DNA from: JAUYQR01 sp963822435
GTDB taxonomy: Bacteria; Pseudomonadota; Alphaproteobacteria; Rhodobacterales; Rhodobacteraceae
Length of the DNA stretch: 64,000 nt
Direction of reading: 5' to 3'
Assembly (NCBI GenBank): GCA_963822435.1
Contig: CAWGHN010000002.1
Coordinates: forward strand, 1 to 64,000
The first letter of the stretch is position 1. Each line of letters begins with the position of its first letter. The translations under genes were made by a program, and so were the position numbers. Under the pieces are notes generated by a model. The model searched no databases and had not been told where the DNA came from. It was given only the letters and a program-made list of their open reading frames with translations. Shown here piece after piece: positions 39,130 to 47,285 of this stretch.

Positions 39130-39750
39130 ATGGGCACGGTCATCACGGTCGCACAGCAGAAGGGCGGAGCGGGGAAAACCACGCTCGCGGTCAATCTGGC
39201 GGTGGAGTTCCTGCGGCGCGGGATGAAGGTGGCGGTGCTGGACACCGACCCGCAGGGCAGCCTTGGCCGCTGGTTTCTGACGCGGCGCGAGCGGTTGGGC
39301 GAGGCGGGGATGGAGCTTTCCACCGCATCGGCCTGGGGTGTTGGGTACGAGTGTGAAAAGCTGCGCAAACTGGTGGATGTGGTGATCGTGGATACCCCGC
39401 CGAAGGTGGATGCCGATCTGCGGCCCGCGTTGCGTGAGGCGGATCTGGTGCTGGTGCCTGTGGCGGAATCGATGGTCGATCTGTGGGCCACGGACGGGGT
39501 GCTGGATCTGGTCGGGCGCGAGGGGCGCAAGGCCATGATCGTGCTGAACCGGATCAAGGCAGGGTCGCGGCTGGGGACCGAGGTGGCGTCGGCGGCCGGG
39601 CTGGTTGGCACGGTGGCCGCGGCACGGCTGGGATCGCGGGTGGCCTTTGCGCGCAGTCTGGGCGAGGGCACATCGGTGGTGGAAGAGCGCGGGCCGGGGG
39701 CCGCCGAGGTGGCGGCGCTGGCCGATGAGGTGCTGGCGGCTTTGGGCTGA
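39130..39750 (+). CDS. orphan ParA family ATPase
   Basis: A 206-residue MinD/ParA-type ATPase. The deviant Walker A is KGGAGKTT with Lys16, the switch is VAVLDTDPQGSLGRW, and Walker B is VVIVDTPPKVDADL. It is shorter than chromosomal ParA, lacks a DNA-binding N-terminal helix region, and has no parB or parS beside it. The set is typical of orphan ParAs that place protein clusters, storage granules or chemoreceptors, or remnants of plasmid systems. It is closely preceded by an inverted repeat. It is followed by convergent DUF4342. Confidence 0.9.
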   Translation: MGTVITVAQQKGGAGKTTLAVNLAVEFLRRGMKVAVLDTDPQGSLGRWFLTRRERLGEAGMELSTASAWGVGYECEKLRKLVDVVIVDTPPKVDADLRPALREADLVLVPVAESMVDLWATDGVLDLVGREGRKAMIVLNRIKAGSRLGTEVASAAGLVGTVAAARLGSRVAFARSLGEGTSVVEERGPGAAEVAALADEVLAALG

Positions 39751-39786
39751 GGCAGGCGCGCGCCAGTGCGGCGCGCACCGGGGATT

Positions 39787-40116
39787 TCAGGGCGCGGTCT
39801 TGTCGTTTGCGCCGCTGCGGATCACCTCGATCTTGACCTTGGTGACAAACGCCGCAAGCGCGCCGATCACGGCCAGCAGGGGCGCGGCAAGCACCACCGC
39901 ACCGCCGGCAATGGCGCCGATCGTCAGCGGCAGTTCGACGATCAGATCGCCATCCGGTTCGGTGATGCGGATGCGTTTGACCTGACCCTCGGCGGCAAGG
40001 CGTTTGACCGCGGCAAGAAGCTGATCGCCCGCCACCTCGATCTCTTCGGTCCAGGTGCGCTTCTTGTGCGGTTCAGATGCGGTTTTTGGTTCCTGAGTGG
40101 CGTTCTGATCGGTCAT
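39787..40116 (-). CDS. DUF4342 domain protein
   Basis: A 109-residue protein. The N-terminal half fits DUF4342: TWTEEIEVAGDQLLAAVKRLAAEG followed by VKRIRITEPDGDLIVELPLTIGAI. The C-terminal half is one hydrophobic stretch (about 68-90) with GALAAFVTKVKIEV at the end. The function of the family is unknown; the fold looks like a membrane-anchored small domain. It converges on parA and lies next to the DUF3309 gene, another small membrane protein, on the same strand. Confidence 0.85.
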   Translation of the reverse strand: MTDQNATQEPKTASEPHKKRTWTEEIEVAGDQLLAAVKRLAAEGQVKRIRITEPDGDLIVELPLTIGAIAGGAVVLAAPLLAVIGALAAFVTKVKIEVIRSGANDKTAP

Positions 40117-40210
40117 GGCTGACCCTCCGGGTGCGGTGAAAGACTGAAACCTGGCACGGATTCGCGCCGACCGCGTTGACGTGGATCATCAAGACGGTCG
40201 GTGCGCGGGG

Positions 40211-40369
40211 TCAGATCCGACCAGTCAGCACAAGGATCAGCAGGATAACCACGACCAGACCAAGGCCGCCCGACGGGCCATAGCCCCACGACCGGGAATG
40301 GCCCCAGGTGGGCAGCGCGCCGACGAGGGCGAGGATGAGGATGACGAGGAGGATCGTGCCAAGAGACAT
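40211..40369 (-). CDS. DUF3309 small membrane protein
   Basis: A 52-residue protein with two hydrophobic segments (about 3-18 and 34-50) around the loop PTWGHSRSWGYGPSGGLG, which is the DUF3309 signature. Such proteins are common in proteobacteria and often stress-induced; function is unknown. The ATG at 40369 has AAAGG six bases upstream and the stop is at 40211-40213. A longer open frame on the same strand, shifted, overlaps it and is a shadow. Confidence 0.85.
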   Translation of the reverse strand: MSLGTILLVILILALVGALPTWGHSRSWGYGPSGGLGLVVVILLILVLTGRI

Positions 40370-40447
40370 GGGTTGCCTTTCAAACGCGCCGGGTCGGCGC
40401 TGGTGTCAGGACAACGTGCAAGCGGGCAGTCAGGTTCCCTCAAACGC

Positions 40448-40478
40448 AGGGTGCCCGGCGGAGTGTGCCGGGCATCCT
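40448..40478 (-). terminator. hairpin downstream of ettA
   Basis: AGGGTGCCCGGC pairs with GCCGGGCATCCT around GGAGTGT. It starts nine bases after the ettA stop on the minus strand. The perfect palindrome TCCTGATCAGGA overlaps its edge at 40475-40486. The T-run is weak. Confidence 0.6.
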
Positions 40479-40486
40479 GATCAGGA

Positions 40487-42142
40487 TCAGCGCGAGAAAC
40501 GCTTGTATTTCACGCGCTTCGGTTCGATCGATTCCGGGCCGAGGCGGCGGACCTTGTCTTGTTCATACGCCTCGAAGTTGCCTTCGAACCATTCCACATG
40601 CGCGTCACCTTCGAAGGCGAGGATGTGCGTGCAAAGCCGGTCGAGGAAGAAGCGGTCGTGGCTGATGATGATCGCGCAGCCGGCGAAATCTTCGATCGCG
40701 GCTTCCAGCGCTTGCAGCGTTTCGACGTCAAGGTCGTTGGTCGGTTCGTCGAGAAGGAGGACGTTGCCGCCCGAGCGCAGTAGTTTCGCCATGTGAACGC
40801 GGTTGCGTTCCCCGCCCGACAGAAGGCCGACCTTCTTTTGCTGGTCGGTGCCCTTGAAGTTGAAGGCCCCTGCGTAGACGCGGGAGTTCATCTCGAGGTC
40901 GCCAAGGTGGATGACTTCCGAGCCGCCGGAGATTTCTTCCCACGCGGTCTTGTTGGGGTCGAGAGCGTCGCGCGACTGGTCGACGTAGGAAAGCTGGACG
41001 GTGTCGCCCAGGGTGATGGTGCCTTCGTCGGGCTGTTCCTGCCCGGTGATCATCCGGAAGAGGGTGGATTTGCCGGCACCGTTCGGGCCGATCACGCCGA
41101 CGATGGCGCCCGGCGGGACGGTGAAGGTCAGATCCTCGATCAGAAGCTTGTCGCCCATGTGCTTCTTCAGGCCGACAACCTCGATCACCTTGTTGCCAAG
41201 GCGTTCGCCGTTCGGGATGATGATCTGGCTGACCGAGGCGCGTTCGCGCACGGTCTGGCTGGCCATCTCGTTGTATTTGGAGATACGGGCCTTGGATTTC
41301 GCCTGACGCGCCTTGGCACCGGCGCGGATCCATTCGAGTTCCTTCTCAAGCACCTTCTGCTTGGATTTGTCCTCGCGCGCTTCCTGCTGCATCCGCTTGG
41401 CCTTCTGTTCCAGCCATGCGGAATAGTTGCCTTCGTAGGGGATGCCACGACCCCGGTCGAGTTCCAGGATCCACGAGGTGATGTCGTCAAGGAAGTAGCG
41501 GTCGTGGGTCACGATCAGGATCGTGCCCTTGTAGTTGATCAGGTGCTTTTGCAGCCAGGCGATGGATTCAGCGTCAAGGTGGTTGGTCGGTTCGTCGAGC
41601 AGCAGCATGTCGGGCTTTTCGAGGAGCAGTTTGCACAGCGCCACGCGGCGGCGTTCGCCGCCCGACAGGGTTTCGACATCGGAATCGTCGGGCGGGCAGC
41701 GCAGCGCGTCCATCGCGACGCCGACGGTGGCCTCAAGTTCCCACAGGTTTTCAGCGTCGATCTGGTCTTGCAGCTTGGCCATCTCGTCGGCGGTTTCGTC
41801 CGAGTAGTTCATCGCCAGTTCGTTGTAGCGTTCAAGGATCGCGGTTTCCTTGGCGACGCCAAGCATGACGTTTTCTTTCGCCGTCAGCTTTGGGTCGAGG
41901 TAGGGCTCCTGCGCCAGATAGCCGACCTTGGCCCCCTTGGCGGCCCAGGCCTCGCCTTTGAAATCGGTGTCGATGCCGGCCATGATCCGCAGCAGCGTCG
42001 ATTTACCCGAGCCGTTGACGCCCACGACGCCGATCTTGACGCCGGGCAGAAAGTTCAGGTGGATGTTTTCAAAGCATTTCTTGCCGCCCGGATAGGTCTT
42101 GGACACGCCTTCCATGTGGTAGACATACTGGTAGCTGGCCAT
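40487..42142 (-). CDS. ettA: energy-dependent translational throttle protein EttA
   Basis: EttA is an ABC-F ATPase that binds the ribosomal E site and gates the first peptide bond in response to ATP/ADP. The 551-residue protein has two ABC domains (Walker A GVNGSGKS and GPNGAGKS, signatures LSGGERRRVAL and LSGGERNRVHM, DEPTNHLD and DEPTNDLD). Between them lies the charged linker with AKARISKYNEM, and the EttA arm is in domain 1. The start at 42142 gives MASYQYVYHMEGVSK, the standard N-terminus. A longer upstream frame overlaps nadD and is not used. It is divergent from nadD. Confidence 0.96.
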   Translation of the reverse strand: MASYQYVYHMEGVSKTYPGGKKCFENIHLNFLPGVKIGVVGVNGSGKSTLLRIMAGIDTDFKGEAWAAKGAKVGYLAQEPYLDPKLTAKENVMLGVAKETAILERYNELAMNYSDETADEMAKLQDQIDAENLWELEATVGVAMDALRCPPDDSDVETLSGGERRRVALCKLLLEKPDMLLLDEPTNHLDAESIAWLQKHLINYKGTILIVTHDRYFLDDITSWILELDRGRGIPYEGNYSAWLEQKAKRMQQEAREDKSKQKVLEKELEWIRAGAKARQAKSKARISKYNEMASQTVRERASVSQIIIPNGERLGNKVIEVVGLKKHMGDKLLIEDLTFTVPPGAIVGVIGPNGAGKSTLFRMITGQEQPDEGTITLGDTVQLSYVDQSRDALDPNKTAWEEISGGSEVIHLGDLEMNSRVYAGAFNFKGTDQQKKVGLLSGGERNRVHMAKLLRSGGNVLLLDEPTNDLDVETLQALEAAIEDFAGCAIIISHDRFFLDRLCTHILAFEGDAHVEWFEGNFEAYEQDKVRRLGPESIEPKRVKYKRFSR

Positions 42143-42296
42143 GAGGGTATCTCCGCGCGTTTCGGTTTGGCTGTCAGATAGGCGAAAGGGCCGCGAAGGG
42201 CAATCCGCGCGGTGGGATTTCGCTGTGGCGCGGAATTGCGCGGGGGCCGCAGATTTGCGTTTCCGGCAGGCGGCGAAGTGCGTTAGCGATGCGGGA

Positions 42297-42893
42297 ATGA
42301 AGCAGGGATTTCCAGTTGCGACCAAAGGTATGGTCGTGGGCCTTCTGGGCGGGTCGTTCGACCCCGCGCATGAAGGGCATGTGCACATCACGCGCGAGGC
42401 GTTGAAGCGGATCGCGCTGGACCGGGTCTGGTGGCTGGTGACGCCGGGAAATCCATTGAAGCCGCGCCAACCTGCGCCGATGGCCGACCGGCTGGCACGG
42501 GCGCGGGCGGTGATGCAGGACCCGAGGGTTGTGGTGACCGGGCTGGAAGACGTGCTGGGCACCCGCACCAGCGCCGATACCATCGACCGGCTGCGCGCGA
42601 TCTATCCGGGGGTGCATTTCGTCTGGCTGATGGGGGCAGACAATCTGGTGCAGTTCCACAAATGGGGCCGCTGGCGGGATATTCTGCGCAGTGTGCCGGT
42701 GGGCGTGCTGGCGCGACCGGGGTCCGGTGTTGCGGCGCGGCTGAGCGTGGCGGCGCGGGCGTTCCGGGTGCACCGGGTGGCGCGCGGCGAGGGGCTTGGA
42801 AACCGCAAGCCGCCGGTCTGGTGTTTCGTGAACCTGCCGTTGAACGCGGCCTCGTCCAGCGCGATCCGCGCCAAGGGCAAGTGGCGCAAGTAG
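42297..42893 (+). CDS. nadD: nicotinate-nucleotide adenylyltransferase
   Basis: NadD transfers AMP from ATP to nicotinate mononucleotide in NAD synthesis. The 198-residue protein has the nucleotidyltransferase signature GLLGGSFDPAHEGHVHI with the HxGH-type element, WLVTPGNPLK, WLMGADNLVQFHKW and the C-terminal ASSSAIR element, which matches the family's SSTxIR. Start at ATG 42297 places 12 residues before the conserved VVGLLGG; upstream frame extends into the divergent ettA and is rejected. dacB follows on the same strand. Confidence 0.95.
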   Translation: MKQGFPVATKGMVVGLLGGSFDPAHEGHVHITREALKRIALDRVWWLVTPGNPLKPRQPAPMADRLARARAVMQDPRVVVTGLEDVLGTRTSADTIDRLRAIYPGVHFVWLMGADNLVQFHKWGRWRDILRSVPVGVLARPGSGVAARLSVAARAFRVHRVARGEGLGNRKPPVWCFVNLPLNAASSSAIRAKGKWRK

Positions 42894-42983
42894 CGTGCCC
42901 GGTCGCGCTGACGTGAGGGGAGGGCGGCTGGTGGAATCGGTGCGGTTGGCCGACAGTGGCCGGGTTTTGCGGGAGGTTGGGTC

Positions 42984-44456
42984 TTGATCACGCGGCGGGG
43001 ACTGTTGGCGGGGCTGCTGGCCGGGGTGGCGCTGCCCGCCTTTGGCGAGGTCATCGACCGTTCGCCCCGGCCACGGACGCGCGGCGATGCGGGCGCGCCG
43101 GTGCCATCGGCGCGGGGGCCGGTGGACAGCGCGGGCCTGATCTCTGCGGCCAAGCTGGGTGGGGTGGTGGCCTTTGTGCTGGCCGATGCCGCGACGGGTG
43201 AGGTGCTGGAGGCGCGCGAGCCGGATCTGCCGTTGCCGCCGGCCAGTGTGGCAAAGACCGTCACCTCGCTGTTCGCGCTGGATCGGCTGGGACCGGGGTT
43301 CCGCTTTGCCACGCGGGTGCTTGCGACGGGGCCGGTGACAGGTGGCGTGGTGCAGGGCGATCTGGTGCTGGTGGGTGGTGGCGACCCCACGTTGCAGACC
43401 GACCAGCTGGGCGATTTGGCCGCGCGGTTGGCGAAGGCGGGCGTGAAGGGTGCAACGGGGCGGTTTCTCTATTGGGACGGTGCCTTGCCCCGCATCGAGG
43501 GAATTGCGGCGGACCAGCCCGAGCATGTGGGCTACAACGCCGCGATTTCCGGGCTGAACCTGAACTTCAACCGGGTGCATTTCGAATGGAAGCGCGCGGG
43601 CGGCGACTGGCAGGTGGCCGTCGACGCGCGGGGCGAGCGGTTCGTGCCGGCGGTGGCAATGGTGCGGGTGGGCATCGTCGGGCGGGACGCGCCCTTGTTT
43701 ACCTATGGCAAGGGGCGGGTGGAAGAGTGGACGGTCGCCTCCTCGGCCCTGGGCAAGGGCGGCAGTCGCTGGCTGCCGGTGCGCGACCCGGGGCGCTATA
43801 CGGCGGAGGTGTTTCGCACCCTGGCGCGGGCGCAGGGGATCACGCTGGCCGCGCCGGAGCCTTCAGGCACGCGGCCCGAGGGGCGCGAGGTGGGGCGGGT
43901 GGAGAGCGAACCGCTGAGCGAAGTGCTGCGCGAGATGCTGAAGTTTTCGACCAATCTGACGGCGGAGTGCGTGGGCCTGACCGCGTCGGGGCAGCAGTCG
44001 CTGGCTGCGTCGGCGCGGGCGATGGATGCCTGGGTCCGGGAGCGGTTCGGGGTGACGGTCAGTCTTGCCGACCATTCGGGCTTGGGCGGTGCATCACGGG
44101 TCACGGCGGCGGGCATGGCCCGCATCATTGGGCAGGCGCACCGTGAGGGGCTGGGGTTGAAGCCCTTGCTGCGCGACGTGGGGATGAAGGACGACAAGGG
44201 CCGGGTGATCGAAGGGCATGCGGTGAAGGTGCTGGCGAAATCGGGCACGCTGAACTTCGTGTCGGGGCTGGCGGGGCATATCTCGCCCCCCGGTGGGCGG
44301 GAGTTGATCTTCGCGATCTTTACCGGCGATCCGAAGCGGCGTGACGCGGTGCCGGTGGCGCTGCGGGAGGAGCCGGAGGGCGGCAAGGCCTGGACCAAGC
44401 GGGCGCGGACCTTGCAGGGGCAGTTGGTAAACCGCTGGGCGGCGGCCTGGGGGTGA
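42984..44456 (+). CDS. dacB: D-alanyl-D-alanine carboxypeptidase/endopeptidase (PBP4 type)
   Basis: DacB/PBP4 trims or cleaves peptidoglycan peptides in the periplasm. In the 490-residue protein the three penicillin-binding motifs are Ser88-V-A-Lys91, Ser322-T-Asn324 and Lys419-S-G-T. The N-terminus MITRRGLLAGLLAGVALPAF is a signal with an Arg pair, so Tat export is possible. The start is TTG at 42984 with GGGAGG seven bases upstream; no suitable ATG lies near. It converges on the TerB-like gene. S13-family enzymes of this size carry an inserted domain between the first two motifs, as here. Confidence 0.92.
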   Translation: MITRRGLLAGLLAGVALPAFGEVIDRSPRPRTRGDAGAPVPSARGPVDSAGLISAAKLGGVVAFVLADAATGEVLEAREPDLPLPPASVAKTVTSLFALDRLGPGFRFATRVLATGPVTGGVVQGDLVLVGGGDPTLQTDQLGDLAARLAKAGVKGATGRFLYWDGALPRIEGIAADQPEHVGYNAAISGLNLNFNRVHFEWKRAGGDWQVAVDARGERFVPAVAMVRVGIVGRDAPLFTYGKGRVEEWTVASSALGKGGSRWLPVRDPGRYTAEVFRTLARAQGITLAAPEPSGTRPEGREVGRVESEPLSEVLREMLKFSTNLTAECVGLTASGQQSLAASARAMDAWVRERFGVTVSLADHSGLGGASRVTAAGMARIIGQAHREGLGLKPLLRDVGMKDDKGRVIEGHAVKVLAKSGTLNFVSGLAGHISPPGGRELIFAIFTGDPKRRDAVPVALREEPEGGKAWTKRARTLQGQLVNRWAAAWG

Positions 44457-44493
44457 AGCGCGGAGGCTGCGGCCCCCTTCGGAGGCGCGTCTC

Positions 44494-44913
44494 TTACACC
44501 ACCATGTGCCGCACCCGCGCGCCCCATTCGATGGCGGCGGCATGCAGGCGGTCGACCTTCAACTCTTCGCGCACCTCTTCCAGCATCCGCAGTTCGACCT
44601 GCGAATGGCGGCCATCGGCGGTGACGACGTCGCAGGCCAGCGCGTAGGCGGTTTCATAAAGATGTTCGGGAAGGGCTTCGCGAATGAGGCCGAAGAGGGC
44701 GTCGAGGCCGTCTTCCTCTTCGAAAAGGTCAAACACGATACGGCTGGTGCGCTGGATGCGGTCGGGGTCGTAGGTGGCGAAGATCGGCATGTGGTTGACC
44801 ATGCGGGTGATCGCCACAAGCTCGGCCGTGCGCATGTTTTCGTCCGAGGCGGAGCAGGCCACCATGACGGCGACGAGGGCATCCTGCGGGGACATCGGCG
44901 AGGTTTCGGACAT
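44494..44913 (-). CDS. TerB family tellurite-resistance-like protein
   Basis: A 139-residue all-helical protein of the TerB/DjlA-N fold. Acidic pockets typical of TerB are ACSASDENMRTAELVAI and ACDVVTADGRHSQVELRML, a pair of DGxxxxxE-like segments. Function in this lineage is unknown; TerB in other bacteria links metal or stress sensing to membranes. AAAAGGA lies eight bases before ATG 44913. It is divergent from lysS. Confidence 0.85.
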   Translation of the reverse strand: MSETSPMSPQDALVAVMVACSASDENMRTAELVAITRMVNHMPIFATYDPDRIQRTSRIVFDLFEEEDGLDALFGLIREALPEHLYETAYALACDVVTADGRHSQVELRMLEEVREELKVDRLHAAAIEWGARVRHMVV

Positions 44914-45012
44914 CGGTAAAATCCTTTTGCGGCAGAGATTGTTGACGCGGCTTGGGGCGGGCAATACAGGACAGGCCTTGTGCGGGGCAAGGGGCCCCTG
45001 AGGGACAATGCG

Positions 45013-46596
45013 ATGTCAGCTTTGCGCGATGCGGCGATGAAGTCGAAGGCCTGGCCTTTTGAAGAAGCGCGCGCGCTGATGAAACGCTATGAGAAAAAGG
45101 CGCCGGAAAAGGGCTATGTGCTGTTCGAGACGGGATATGGACCGTCGGGCTTGCCGCATATCGGGACGTTCGGCGAGGTGGCGCGGACCACGATGATCCG
45201 CCGCGCGTTCGAGGTGATCAGCGACATTCCGACGCGGCTGATCTGCTTTTCCGACGACGTGGACGGGATGCGCAAGGTGCCGGAGAACGTGCCGCAGCAG
45301 GACATGCTGCGCCAGCACATGCAAAAGCCGCTGACCAGCGTGCCGGACCCTTATGGCGAGTATGAAAGTTTCGGGGCGCACAACAACGCGATGCTGCGGC
45401 GGTTTCTGGACACGTTCGGGTTCGAGTATGAGTTCATCTCGGCGACGGAGTTCTACAAGTCGGGCCGCTTCGATGCGACGCTGCGGCTGTGCGCGGAACG
45501 CTATGACGCGATCATGGCGATCATGCTGGCGTCCTTGCGCGAAGAACGGCAGCAGACCTATTCCTGCTTCCTGCCGATCCATCCTGAGACCGGCCGCGTG
45601 CTGTATGTGCCGATGAAGGAGGTGAACGCCAAGCCGACGGCACGATCACGTTTGACGACGAGACCGGACGGGAGTGGACGCTGCCGGTCACGGGCGGGAA
45701 TGTGAAGTTGCAGTGGAAGCCGGACTTCGGCGCGCGCTGGGCGGCGCTGGATGTGGACTTCGAGATGTACGGCAAGGACCACAGCACCAACACGCCGATC
45801 TATGACGGGATCTGTGAAGTGCTGGGGGGCCGCAAGCCGAACCACATGACCTATGAGCTGTTCCTCGACGATCAGGGGCAGAAGATTTCGAAGTCGAAGG
45901 GCAATGGCCTGACGATCGACGAATGGCTGACCTATGCGGCGACGGAGAGCCTGTCGTATTTCATGTACCAAAAGCCCAAGACCGCGAAGCGGATGCATTT
46001 CGATGTGATCCCGCGGGCGGTGGATGAGTATCACCAGCAGTTGCGGGCCTATCCGACGCAGGACGTGGAGGGGCAGGTCAACAACCCGGTCTGGCATATC
46101 CATGGGGGCAAGCCTCCGGCAAGCCACATGGTGGTGTCGTTCGGGATGCTGTTGAACCTGGCCAGCGTGTCGGGCGCGCGCGGACGGAGCGACCTTGTGG
46201 AAGTTCATCCAGCGCTATGCGCCCGAGGCCTCGCCCGAGGGGAACCCGGATCTGGACGCGGCGGCGGGCTATGCGGTGCGCTATTTCACCGACCGGATCG
46301 CGCCGACGCGGGCGTTCCGACTGCCCACCGATCCGGAGCGGGCGGCGATGGAGGACCTGCGCGCGCGGCTGGTCGCGTGGGATGGCGGGCTGGACGACGA
46401 GGCGTTGCAGTCGATGGTCTTTGCGGTGGGCAAGGCTCACGGGTTCGATCCGCTGCGCGACTGGTTCAAGGCGCTTTACGAGGTGCTTCTGGGGGCCAGC
46501 GACGGGCCGCGGTTTGGCGGGTTCGTGGCGCTTTATGGCGTGGAGGAAAGCGTGGCGCTGATCGACAAGGGGCTTTCGGGCGCATTGGCGGGGTAA
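45013..46596 (+). pseudogene. lysS: class I lysyl-tRNA synthetase, disrupted by two frameshifts
   Basis: The three frames join into one class I LysRS, which charges tRNA-Lys. Frame one (ATG 45013, AGGGA upstream) has the HIGH element GPSGLPHIGT and ends ...PMKEVNAK. Frame two starts with DGTITFDDETGREWTLPV and carries KISKSKGNG (KMSKS). Frame three resumes as TLWKFIQRYAPEAS and ends at 46596. The breaks are at about 45634-45637 and 46170-46182, each a one-base loss. Class I LysRS is the only LysRS in many alphaproteobacteria, so either the genome has a class II copy or these are sequence errors. If translated as is, the middle frame reads into the next gene, which is an artefact. Confidence 0.9.
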
Positions 46597-46673
46597 GCGG
46601 GCAGAAAACTTTGACGTGGCGGCAGCCCGGCCTACTGTCCTGTGCGGGGACGTATCTTCCGGGAGCCACGCCA

Positions 46674-47075
46674 ATGCGCATTGGTCATTTTGCACTTCTG
46701 ACAGCGATGCTTTTCACCCTGCCTGCCGCCGCGCAGGAAAAGCCGATCCAGGACACGATCCAGAACCAGTTGAACGCGTTTCAGGCGGACGATTTCGCCA
46801 CGGCCTTCACCTTTGCCAGCCCGAACATCAAGGGCATCTTTGGCACGCCGGAGAACTTTGGCGCGATGGTCAGCGAAGGCTATCCGATGGTCCACCGCCC
46901 CTCTGCCGTCACGATGCTGGAACTGCGAGAGGTTGCGGGGAACCTTTGGCAACGGGTGATGATCACCGACGAGGCGGGCAAGACGCATATGCTGGATTAC
47001 CAGATGGTCGAGACGCCCGAGGGCTGGCAGATCAATGGCGTGCAGTTGCTGCGCGCGCCGGATGTGGGGGCCTGA
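46674..47075 (+). CDS. DUF4864 domain exported protein
   Basis: A 133-residue protein with a signal peptide at about 1-20 ending PAAAQ. The mature part has the DUF4864 pattern: IQDTIQNQLNAFQADDFATAFTFASPNIKGIFG, then FGAMVSEGYPMV and MLDYQMVETPEGWQINGVQLL. The fold resembles NTF2-like domains; function is unknown. GGGAG lies eight bases before the ATG. It is followed by a strong hairpin. Confidence 0.85.
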   Translation: MRIGHFALLTAMLFTLPAAAQEKPIQDTIQNQLNAFQADDFATAFTFASPNIKGIFGTPENFGAMVSEGYPMVHRPSAVTMLELREVAGNLWQRVMITDEAGKTHMLDYQMVETPEGWQINGVQLLRAPDVGA

Positions 47076-47093
47076 GCCAGCCCCCCACCCCAG

Positions 47094-47116
47094 CCCTCCC
47101 CCACGAGGGGGGAGGG
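47094..47116 (+). terminator. GC-rich hairpin after the DUF4864 gene
   Basis: CCCTCCCCC and GGGGGGAGGG pair around ACGA, starting about 19 bases past the stop. There is no following T-run, so it may be a Rho-dependent or weak terminator. Confidence 0.5.
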
Positions 47117-47285
47117 AGGCGCCCCAGGGCCTGCGTTGCGCGGCGCTGACGGATGGCGCGCGGTGACCTGAGGTCTGGTTAAGCCCGTCTTGCTACCCCT
47201 TTGCCGCATGGCGTGCGGACCTTGGGGCGAACCTCCATCTCCGTTTCGCCCGTGGCATGGCGCAAGCGAGGCGAGGGAATTTCAG

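Noticed and set aside
45702..47075. A single frame joining the middle of lysS to the DUF4864 gene
   Set aside because: The lysS protein continues in another frame and the DUF4864 protein has its own signal peptide and ribosome site at 46674. The joined frame is a result of the lysS frameshift.
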